DNA from: Crocinitomicaceae bacterium
GTDB taxonomy: Bacteria > Bacteroidota > Bacteroidia > Flavobacteriales_D > Crocinitomicaceae
NCBI GenBank assembly: GCA_002696025.1
Contig: NZQU01000054.1
Location: forward strand, 1 to 13,922
Direction: 5' to 3'
DNA: 13,922 nt
Shown: positions 1 through 7,066 of the stretch, piece after piece
Layout of the letters: each line of letters starts with the position of its first letter
Numbering within the stretch: the stretch's first letter is position 1
Translations under genes and position numbers: made by a program
Notes under the pieces: model-generated
What the model was told of the DNA's origin: nothing
Databases searched by the model: none
What the model saw: only the letters and a program-made list of their open reading frames with translations

Positions 1-1753
1 AACATGCATCAAATAAAGCCTGAGCTTTTGTATCTGCAGCTTTCATTGCATCTACAGATGCATATAAGCCTCCTGCAGTGCTACGTCCATATACAATACC
101 AACAGTAATGTTATTGATAGCTCCTGGTTTAAGAGTAAATGGCCCAGCAGATTGAACAAAACGACGGTCACCAACAGGATTGGCAACAGGCTCCTGCTCA
201 GACCAACCATTTGGATATCCTTGTGTTGACATATCTACACCACCAGTAGAGAACCAGTATGGATCAGATGTACCAGGGAACATGTAATCAGAGGGAACTT
301 GAGTTGATCCACCAGATGTAGCTCCTGTACCACCATAATACATTTCTTCACCATTTGCCCAACTACCACTCATAAAATTGTAATACTCAGCAGCAGGACC
401 TGGATCATTATATGGATATGCAGAAGTTGATGTATAATATGTAAAACGACGCATTCCAAAACGCTCATTATCATCTACACCATCAGAATAACCAACCCCA
501 ATTCCATTGTAAACAATTCCATTTTTAGCAATTGCCTCTGTTACGGTTGGGACTTGCAAAACTCCATTTGAGTCAACATATGGCCCAGGATTATCTAAAC
601 CATCAGGATCTTGGTAAGGACCTTCAAAGAAGTCGCATCCAATAGCAGGAGGATTGGCTCCATAACCAATTTTACCCCCGTCACTTTCATCAACTAAATC
701 TCCGTTAAGCATGTAACCTAGACCTCTTGACACATCACAACCAGCATAATCATCTGAATAGTTTCCAATATCAGCATCAAGATATTGAGAGAAAAATGTG
801 TTGTATAAAGTTTGTGTTCCTCTATTGATTAATTCATAGTTATAGAAAGTCATTCTGTTAACTTCATCATTGGTAGCAAATGCAAAAGCCTGAGCTCTAA
901 TTTCCATGCCAATAGGATCTCCATTGGTTTCTGTATGAATGTTTCCTTTGTCATTAAAAACCCACCAATGTGTTTCATCACCATACAGTGTGATTCTTCT
1001 GTCATTTAAACAATCAACGTCTTCATTTATATCGTACCATGGATAATCTCCATTATCTGGGTTGTAATTCCCATCTCCATCTCTATCATAAAATGGGGCC
1101 AACCAATAATCTTGCCCTCTACTTACATCACCATGAGCAGGCCATCCATAAATCCTGTCTAATTCATCATTTGTTGGTTGGGTAATATCATCACATCCTT
1201 CTGTTGTAACTCCAGTATTACATTCCCACCAAATAATAAATCGTTGTACTTCAGCCCTTCTAATAGTGTAAAATTTATCATAAGCCAAACATTGATCTGG
1301 ATCAATATTTGCTTCTCCGAAATCACGAACCGCATCAAAACCAACAGCTCCTTGAGGATTGTAATTACCTGTACCAGGAGTTGCTGTTAAGGGCCCAGGC
1401 CAAAAATCATTTCCTTGACGGTAACGAAGAGCAGCTAATTTAAGCTGACCATTGACATCTGTTCCTCCCATCCAAAGAGCACCTGCATAAATGGCAAATA
1501 GATTACTTCCTTTTGGAACTTCATATGCTGCTGTACCGGCAGCTCTATTTTGGAACATACTTCCTCCCTGCTCGATTAATGCACGGACATCATTAAATTC
1601 TAATGTTAATTTAGCTGTAGCCGGACTACAATTGGCTCCTTTGGTACCTGAAGTTGGTTTCTTGTTACTTTTATCATTAGGCCCTAAATATGCCAATGAA
1701 TTTGTAAAAAATAATGTAACTCCAATTAATGTTGCAAAAACTTGCTTTTTCAT
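1..1753 (-). CDS. Large secreted protein of the Bacteroidetes type found beside TonB receptors; 3' end missing
   Basis: Reading leftward from ATG at 1753, the frame stays open for 584 codons to the window edge, so the C-terminus is missing. Residues 1-21 form a signal peptide (MKKQVFATLIGVTLFFTNSLA). The mature part is rich in Gly, Asn, Asp and aromatic residues. Residues 223-236 form an acidic loop beginning DRDGDGNYNP, which looks like a calcium-binding DxDxDG loop. Residues 84-120 (LFAIYAGALWMGG, then a YRQGNDFWPGPL stretch) and 531-556 (RRFVQSAGPFTLKPGAINN) match a pattern I recall from large secreted Bacteroidetes proteins that usually end in a type IX secretion sorting domain. That domain would lie outside the window, so the export route is inferred. 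The gene starts 20 bases after the receptor gene stops, so the two are probably co-transcribed and may act together at the outer membrane. The ligand or substrate is unknown. No enzyme domain is recognised. Confidence 0.85.
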   Translation of the reverse strand, partial: MKKQVFATLIGVTLFFTNSLAYLGPNDKSNKKPTSGTKGANCSPATAKLTLEFNDVRALIEQGGSMFQNRAAGTAAYEVPKGSNLFAIYAGALWMGGTDVNGQLKLAALRYRQGNDFWPGPLTATPGTGNYNPQGAVGFDAVRDFGEANIDPDQCLAYDKFYTIRRAEVQRFIIWWECNTGVTTEGCDDITQPTNDELDRIYGWPAHGDVSRGQDYWLAPFYDRDGDGNYNPDNGDYPWYDINEDVDCLNDRRITLYGDETHWWVFNDKGNIHTETNGDPIGMEIRAQAFAFATNDEVNRMTFYNYELINRGTQTLYNTFFSQYLDADIGNYSDDYAGCDVSRGLGYMLNGDLVDESDGGKIGYGANPPAIGCDFFEGPYQDPDGLDNPGPYVDSNGVLQVPTVTEAIAKNGIVYNGIGVGYSDGVDDNERFGMRRFTYYTSTSAYPYNDPGPAAEYYNFMSGSWANGEEMYYGGTGATSGGSTQVPSDYMFPGTSDPYWFSTGGVDMSTQGYPNGWSEQEPVANPVGDRRFVQSAGPFTLKPGAINNITVGIVYGRSTAGGLYASVDAMKAADTKAQALFDAC

Positions 1754-1773
1754 ATGTGAATTATTTCTCAATT

Positions 1774-4700
1774 TTAAAAATCAAACTTAACTCCTAAACG
1801 GATGGTTCTTGGTATACTAATATTATAAGGGTTTTGAATCCTCATAGTGTAATAATCTCTAAATGCTTGCTCGTCTATTTGGTTCTGAATAGATGTCTGA
1901 CTTGAAGCAGCTGCTAAAAATCCGTCATCATCCCAGTTTCCAGTTGCTCTGTATACATTTAAGACATTAAACTGATTTAGTAAATTTGTTACACGAACAT
2001 AAACTTGTAAAAATGTAGGAGTCTTTTTATCACCACCTCGTGCTGAATTATCATCACCTCCACCAAATTTCAATTCAAAAGTTTTATCTAACTGAATATC
2101 TAAACGATAAGTCCATGGCAATCTTGAACCATTAAGTGTTCCATCCAAACCAGCATTTAAATTACCAATCGCTTCATCAGTTATAAATGTTTGATCAGAG
2201 TATGGAGAACCCGAATTTACAAGTGATGTGATATTAAGACCTGTATTTTCAAATATTTTAACCCCACCAATTTCAGGACCATTGTAATTATCTTTTTCAC
2301 CATATCTGTAATCAAATACAACTTGGAATGCATGTCTTTGATCAAAGGAATAAGGGAAAATTGTTCTTAAGTTAGGAAGACCTGCATTAATAAGTCCAGC
2401 AGCAGATGTTGCATCTGAACCTGTACCTTCAGCAAACTGAAGTGTATAATTTGCTGTCATTCTAACATTACCTGTTCTTCTTAAATCATATGAGATCGTT
2501 AATCCCTTAACTGTTCCAAAATCTCTATTACCAAATGTTCTGTATGTAGATGGGTAAGCTTCAAATACATTAATTAACTGCACATTGTTTCTTTGTTCTC
2601 TATAGAATGCCTCAACTTTTAAAGCAGAAGATTCAGTCAATACCTGTTGGAAACCTAAAGCATAATCGATAGTTGACTCTGGTTTTAAGTTTGCATTATT
2701 AATAATAGCGCTTCTAGAGTTGATAAATTGATACTGAAAAGGATCAAAACGAAAACCAGAAGTAGGTCTTTTAGTTAATATATCATAATGAGCAAAGAAT
2801 CCAGCCTCATCAGAAATAGGGAATGAAAAAGCAATTCTTGGCATAATATTGATTTGAGCTTTATAATCTTCAAATGCTGATGCATCTGGAGTCTCTTGAG
2901 TAGGATTTAATAACCATGGTGCTATTCCTGCCGCTCCTTTGATAACTGTTGGATCCTCTACTGGTGTTCCATCAGCATTAAACCAATTGTCATCAGTTCT
3001 AAAACCATTGATAGCAGAAGGATTGTTTACATCATTTACATAAACAGTGTAATCATCTCCCATTCCTGAAGGTATGTTAACCCAACTATATTGACTAGGA
3101 TCTTGTTCTTTTAGTGCATTCGCCTCAGAAACCGATCTTGCATTGTAAAATAAATATCTATCTTTTAATACAGGTTGATTTGCATCAAATACATCAACAC
3201 GAACACCAATGTTAAATACCAAGTCATCAAATGCAAACTTATCCATGATGTAACCTGCCATGTAAACTGGTTGAAATGCCCCAACAAATCTTTGGTAATT
3301 ACCATCAGAGTTAAATTCGTTGAAATACTTATTAATATCAGTTGTTCCTGTAACTTTTTTACCCGTGTGATCGAATCCCCAATATGAAACAAATGAATTT
3401 CCTCCATTTAGTAATTCATCTGGAGTAAACATATCAAACTGATATAAAGTAGGATCATACTCATCAATATCAATGTAGTCGTTACCTGAAGGATCGAGTC
3501 CTAGTTTAACTCTTAAGTTATAATCAAAAAATGATTGATTGTCATCATTTTCTTGACCACCATATAAACCAGTACCAGACTGACTAGCATATCCTGAATT
3601 CAACCTGTCATATGTAATAGCCTTGAAAGATCCAGAGTCTGATACAACTCCTGAATTTAAATCAAGCTCTTCAATATGGAAGTTTGTTAACTGACGCGCA
3701 ATCGTCCAAATTCCAATTGGACCATTTCCTCCACCACCTGTTGTAGTACCCGAAGTCCAACCTCTGTCAACTCTTTGCTCATATTCAAAACCTAAAGAAA
3801 CAACATGGTCACCAATATTAACCTGTCCTGATCCACTTACACGGAATTGATCATTTTCAGTTTTACCAAAGTAATTGTATGGTGTACCTATATTGCTCCA
3901 TATTGAATAAACAGAGTTAGGTGCATCTCCATTTCTTAGAGCGTTTCCTTGTTGTATTTGAAATAGATTTTCATAATGACCTTCAGGATCTCCTTCATAT
4001 ATATTATAGTACTGAGTTGTAATTGCTGCTAAAGTAGAATTTGTCTCAGAAGGTGTAAATGAAACTTCTTCATCTCTAAATCCATTGTGAATATATGTTT
4101 GGGTAGCAGAATTAAACTCATAAGAAGGGGTTCTTCTTGTAGTAAAAGTACCCACATGACCATAATTAAACATGTTATACTGATGCTTAGGGTCATAAAC
4201 ATCATCTTTTGATTTAGAGTAATCAACCATGATGTTGTAAATAGCAGATTTAATTTTAACTGATGATGTTGTATCATCATTACGGAACCTTTGTGTTAGA
4301 CGTCCAAATACTCTATAATCAAGTGATTTATATGTTCCAAAATTCTGGAAGTTTAACAAAGAACCTCCAAATGAATAATTACTTCCATAACTGTAATTTA
4401 GAGAACCACCAAAGGTAAGGTTTACAGAGGGTCCAGTATTAACATCGATTTTTGCTTGTCCAGAAATAACCCTGTTTCTTGCATTCATTCTCCAAGGCGT
4501 ATTTTCAAAATCATCTTGTCTTAAGAAAAGTGCATTATGAAATGTACCAAAACCACTCGAAGTAGGTCTTAAAGGATTTGCCACCAATTCATCTCTAACT
4601 GATTTTTTAATTCGATAAGAACCACCAGCAAGAGGTCTGCTATCTAATCTATCAGTAATGTTTGCAGAAACTAAAAACCCTAAAATTGGATTTTTCTTAT

Positions 4701-5571
4701 TCTTTAATGAGTCACGTCTAAATAAAAGTGGCCCAGACAACATTCCCTCAACAAGATTGTACCCATATTTATCTAAACCGAAAACTTTTCCATCATAACC
4801 ATCTGGATCATCACCATTCACATAAAAACCAGAAGAAACACCTTCAATACTTCCAAAGTATTTTGCAGATGGTCCCCTTGTTGTAATAGCAATAATACCA
4901 CCGGTAACGTCACCATAATTTGCAGGGACACCACCAGTTATTACGTTTACCTCTTCTAATGCCGATTTTGGAATATTTGAAGACCCTCTAACTTTGATTC
5001 CGTCAATATAATAATAGGTAGCATCTGACCTTGAACCTCTTACACTAAGAGCTCCTGACCCTTCATCGGATTGAACACCACCGACAGTTTGTGCAACACC
5101 AGCTGCACTACGTGTTGACATCTTTGATATATCCTCTCTACTAACTTGAGCACCAGAAGACCCCCCATCTTTTTTAATCAAAGGAACTTTATAAATTTTA
5201 ATCTTCATTACCCCCAGATCATTTACATTATCTGGTTTGTCAAGAACAAGTTTGTCTAGGAAAGTAATAGACTCAGAAGAAATAATAACTCCTTTTTCTA
5301 TAGTACCTTGATATCCATCACCTTCATTTCTTACTTCAACATCATACGAACCAGCGGCGATTGAGTTAATTTGAAATTTTCCATCAAAATCGGTATTTGC
5401 ACCACCCTTTATATTTCCATTTTGCTTCACTAGAACTTTACAATAAGGAATCGGTTCTCCAGATTTGGCATCTTTAACGGTTCCTTTTAAAGTACCCATA
5501 CCAGTTTGAGCTAATACAAAAGTTGATGAAAGAAGGACGCTTAAACACGTCAGAGTAAACTTTTTAAACAT
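1774..5571 (-). CDS. TonB-dependent outer-membrane receptor with N-terminal carboxypeptidase-regulatory-like domain
   Basis: This 1265-residue protein should be an outer-membrane beta-barrel that imports a ligand using TonB energy. Residues 1-21 are a signal peptide ending LSSTFVLA before Gln22. Residues about 26-110 form a carboxypeptidase-D regulatory-like beta-sandwich (GTLKGTVKDAKSGEPIPYCK, then TDFDGKFQINSI). A possible TonB-box-like stretch, KVPLIKKD, lies at 128-135. The plug domain spans about 137-235, with LSVRGSRSDATYYYIDGIKV at 175-194 and ANYGDVTGGIIAITTRG at 217-233. The rest is barrel, ending in the aromatic signature TIRLGVKFDF. SusC proteins are usually about 1000-1100 residues, so this one is long, and no SusD-like lipoprotein follows. 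The neighbour is instead a secreted protein 20 bases downstream. Ligand specificity cannot be read from the sequence; protein, peptide or another polymer is possible. Family assignment is firm and substrate is unknown. Confidence 0.95.
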   Translation of the reverse strand: MFKKFTLTCLSVLLSSTFVLAQTGMGTLKGTVKDAKSGEPIPYCKVLVKQNGNIKGGANTDFDGKFQINSIAAGSYDVEVRNEGDGYQGTIEKGVIISSESITFLDKLVLDKPDNVNDLGVMKIKIYKVPLIKKDGGSSGAQVSREDISKMSTRSAAGVAQTVGGVQSDEGSGALSVRGSRSDATYYYIDGIKVRGSSNIPKSALEEVNVITGGVPANYGDVTGGIIAITTRGPSAKYFGSIEGVSSGFYVNGDDPDGYDGKVFGLDKYGYNLVEGMLSGPLLFRRDSLKNKKNPILGFLVSANITDRLDSRPLAGGSYRIKKSVRDELVANPLRPTSSGFGTFHNALFLRQDDFENTPWRMNARNRVISGQAKIDVNTGPSVNLTFGGSLNYSYGSNYSFGGSLLNFQNFGTYKSLDYRVFGRLTQRFRNDDTTSSVKIKSAIYNIMVDYSKSKDDVYDPKHQYNMFNYGHVGTFTTRRTPSYEFNSATQTYIHNGFRDEEVSFTPSETNSTLAAITTQYYNIYEGDPEGHYENLFQIQQGNALRNGDAPNSVYSIWSNIGTPYNYFGKTENDQFRVSGSGQVNIGDHVVSLGFEYEQRVDRGWTSGTTTGGGGNGPIGIWTIARQLTNFHIEELDLNSGVVSDSGSFKAITYDRLNSGYASQSGTGLYGGQENDDNQSFFDYNLRVKLGLDPSGNDYIDIDEYDPTLYQFDMFTPDELLNGGNSFVSYWGFDHTGKKVTGTTDINKYFNEFNSDGNYQRFVGAFQPVYMAGYIMDKFAFDDLVFNIGVRVDVFDANQPVLKDRYLFYNARSVSEANALKEQDPSQYSWVNIPSGMGDDYTVYVNDVNNPSAINGFRTDDNWFNADGTPVEDPTVIKGAAGIAPWLLNPTQETPDASAFEDYKAQINIMPRIAFSFPISDEAGFFAHYDILTKRPTSGFRFDPFQYQFINSRSAIINNANLKPESTIDYALGFQQVLTESSALKVEAFYREQRNNVQLINVFEAYPSTYRTFGNRDFGTVKGLTISYDLRRTGNVRMTANYTLQFAEGTGSDATSAAGLINAGLPNLRTIFPYSFDQRHAFQVVFDYRYGEKDNYNGPEIGGVKIFENTGLNITSLVNSGSPYSDQTFITDEAIGNLNAGLDGTLNGSRLPWTYRLDIQLDKTFELKFGGGDDNSARGGDKKTPTFLQVYVRVTNLLNQFNVLNVYRATGNWDDDGFLAAASSQTSIQNQIDEQAFRDYYTMRIQNPYNISIPRTIRLGVKFDF

Positions 5572-5708
5572 ATTATCTATTTAATGTTATGATATTCTAC
5601 ACATTTTAAGTTCGTAAATATAAAAAAAATTAATCCTGTGTTACCTTTATGTAAAAAAAAATACAAATTAAAAGCTGTATTGAATTAATCCATTTTTAAC
5701 TTTGCCCA
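5572..5708. other. Divergent intergenic region between the receptor gene and the phosphopantetheinyl transferase gene
   Basis: These 137 AT-rich bases must carry the start signals for both flanking genes. On the plus strand a perfect TAnnTTTG element lies at 5697-5704. On the minus strand the best candidate is TTAATTTG at 5664-5671, which has one mismatch and no TTG at the expected upstream distance, so I do not call a receptor promoter. I see no convincing hairpin, riboswitch or small ORF. Confidence 0.5.
5697..5704 (+). promoter_or_regulatory. Bacteroidetes -7 element (TAnnTTTG) next to the transferase start codon
   Basis: TAACTTTG matches the Bacteroidetes sigma-factor -7 consensus TAnnTTTG exactly. 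It ends 4 bases before the ATG at 5709. The nearest upstream TTG (5680-5682) is only 14 bases away, shorter than the usual spacing of about 17-23, so the -33 half is weak. If this is the promoter, transcription would begin at or just after the first ATG. That means either a leaderless message or a true start at the ATG at 5727. Confidence 0.45.
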
Positions 5709-6311
5709 ATGAATGTGATTGAGTATATGCAATTTACGACAAAAATTAGTCTTATAAAAATTAAAAATAATTTATCTCAAAAAAATTTAACAGAGTCAGA
5801 AATTGAAGCATTAAATTCGATAAAAAACATAAAACGAAGAAATGAATTTGTATCTACAAGAAATTTAAGAACACATCTTTTTGGAAAAAAAACAATTAAA
5901 TACAATGAATTTGGTGCGCCCTACATAGAAAACTCAAATATTCACATATCTATAAGCCACACCAATGAATATGTCGGCATAGCATGGAGTGAAAAACATT
6001 CGGTTGGTATGGACATTGAAGTAATTGATAGGAATGTATCTTCTATTCAACATAAATTTATAAATCCAAATGAAAAAAAAATGATTTCATTGTATGAAAA
6101 TGAAAATATTCCATTAATGATTTGGTCCATTAAAGAGTCTTTATATAAATTAAACAAATCTAAAGGACTTGACTTTTTAAAAGATCTAAGTTGTGAAAAA
6201 ATCAATACTGACTTATGGAAAGGACACATTCACAATTCAAATCCTAAATCCTATTTTTTTAAGATAAAAAATTTTCAAAATCACATAATCTGTTTTAATA
6301 TTGAACAATAA
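5709..6311 (+). CDS. 4'-phosphopantetheinyl transferase superfamily protein (Sfp/AcpS-like)
   Basis: The enzyme would move 4'-phosphopantetheine from coenzyme A onto a conserved serine of an acyl- or peptidyl-carrier protein, turning it into its active holo form in the cytoplasm. The 200-residue product has the superfamily landmarks in order: SISHT at 81-85, the metal-binding GMDIE at 100-104 (Asp102, Glu104), and WSIKESLYK at 139-147 (Lys142, Glu143, Lys147). The length is a little short of Sfp-type enzymes (about 220-230 residues) but longer than AcpS (about 120). The start is uncertain. ATG 5709 opens the longest frame, but a promoter-like element ends 4 bases before it, and ATG 5727 (residue 7, MQFTTKISLI) is a plausible alternative. 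The next gene begins 8 bases downstream, so the two form an operon. The target carrier protein is not in the window; the fatty-acid carrier protein is a reasonable guess. Confidence 0.9.
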   Translation: MNVIEYMQFTTKISLIKIKNNLSQKNLTESEIEALNSIKNIKRRNEFVSTRNLRTHLFGKKTIKYNEFGAPYIENSNIHISISHTNEYVGIAWSEKHSVGMDIEVIDRNVSSIQHKFINPNEKKMISLYENENIPLMIWSIKESLYKLNKSKGLDFLKDLSCEKINTDLWKGHIHNSNPKSYFFKIKNFQNHIICFNIEQ

Positions 6312-6319
6312 AATAATTA

Positions 6320-7066
6320 ATGAAAGATATACTTACAAGTTTTACTGAAATTATTAATGGTGTCGCCGTACTAATAGATCCGGATAAGATGAACTCTCAT
6401 CAAAAATTACTATCTCTAATAGAAAAATGTGAAGAAGCTCTTATTGATTATTTTTTTATTGGAGGAAGCACAGTAAAAAAAACAGATTTTGAAAATGTAA
6501 TGAATTTTATAAAATCAAATACATCAATTCCTGTTGTTATTTTTCCTGGATCAAATAATCAAATTTCAGAACAAGCTAATGCTATGTTATATCTTTCATT
6601 GTTATCAGGTAGAAATCCTGACTACTTAATTGGATTACATGTTCAGTCTGTTGAAGAAATACATCAAAAAAACATTGAAGTGATTCCCACAGCTTATCTT
6701 CTTATTGATGGCGGAACAAACTCATCTGTAGCCTATGTGAGCCAAACAACACCTATTCCGAGAACTCAAGTTTCTATTGCAAGAAAAACATCAATGGCTG
6801 GTAAGTTTCAAGGAAAAAAAGTAATCTACCTTGATGCCGGAAGTGGCGCTAGGTTTTCTGTACCACCAGTAATGATTGAAGAAGTTAGCAAGCTTGAATT
6901 ACCTCTGATCATCGGCGGTGGAATAAAAAGCATCAATCAAATTAATCAAATCCATAAATCAGGAGCTCATATTGTTGTTATAGGAAATCACATTGAAAAT
7001 GACCTAAGTTTTCTTGAAGAAATAAAAAAATATAAAACAAGATCTAAAAATCAAGAAGTTCTTTAA
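6320..7066 (+). CDS. Geranylgeranylglyceryl/heptaprenylglyceryl phosphate synthase family protein
   Basis: This family joins a polyprenyl diphosphate to sn-glycerol-1-phosphate through an ether bond, the first committed step of archaeal-type lipids. The 248-residue product is a complete TIM barrel with phosphate- and substrate-binding loops: LIDPDK at 18-23, FIGGS at 46-50, FPGSNNQIS at 75-83, SLLSGRNPDYLIG at 93-105, YLDAGSGA at 170-177, IIGGGIKS at 197-204 and IGNHIE at 221-226. Bacteroidetes members belong to a group II that has been reported to make geranylgeranylglyceryl phosphate, unlike the heptaprenyl-using PcrB of Firmicutes; chain length here is inferred from that. The start lies 8 bases after the transferase stop. 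The end overlaps the end of the opposing E1 gene by 23 bases. No other ether-lipid gene is visible in the window, so the final product in this organism is unknown. Confidence 0.93.
   Translation: MKDILTSFTEIINGVAVLIDPDKMNSHQKLLSLIEKCEEALIDYFFIGGSTVKKTDFENVMNFIKSNTSIPVVIFPGSNNQISEQANAMLYLSLLSGRNPDYLIGLHVQSVEEIHQKNIEVIPTAYLLIDGGTNSSVAYVSQTTPIPRTQVSIARKTSMAGKFQGKKVIYLDAGSGARFSVPPVMIEEVSKLELPLIIGGGIKSINQINQIHKSGAHIVVIGNHIENDLSFLEEIKKYKTRSKNQEVL

Noticed and set aside
1085..1087. Dockerin domain suggested by the DxDxDG loop of the left-edge protein
   Set aside because: Only one loop is visible, whereas dockerins have two paired loops, and the surrounding sequence does not fit.
1159..1790. Short open frames on both strands within the secreted-protein gene
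   Set aside because: They lie in other frames of a long continuous coding sequence with a signal peptide and show no recognisable protein features.
3165..4280. Short open frames inside the receptor gene
   Set aside because: They are out-of-frame readings of the receptor barrel; the receptor frame is intact across them.
1774..5571. Canonical SusC/SusD polysaccharide utilisation locus
   Set aside because: No SusD-like lipoprotein, glycoside hydrolase or sensor gene is present in the window.
5664..5671. TTAATTTG (minus strand) as the receptor promoter
   Set aside because: It has a mismatch to TAnnTTTG and no TTG at the right distance, so the evidence is too weak.
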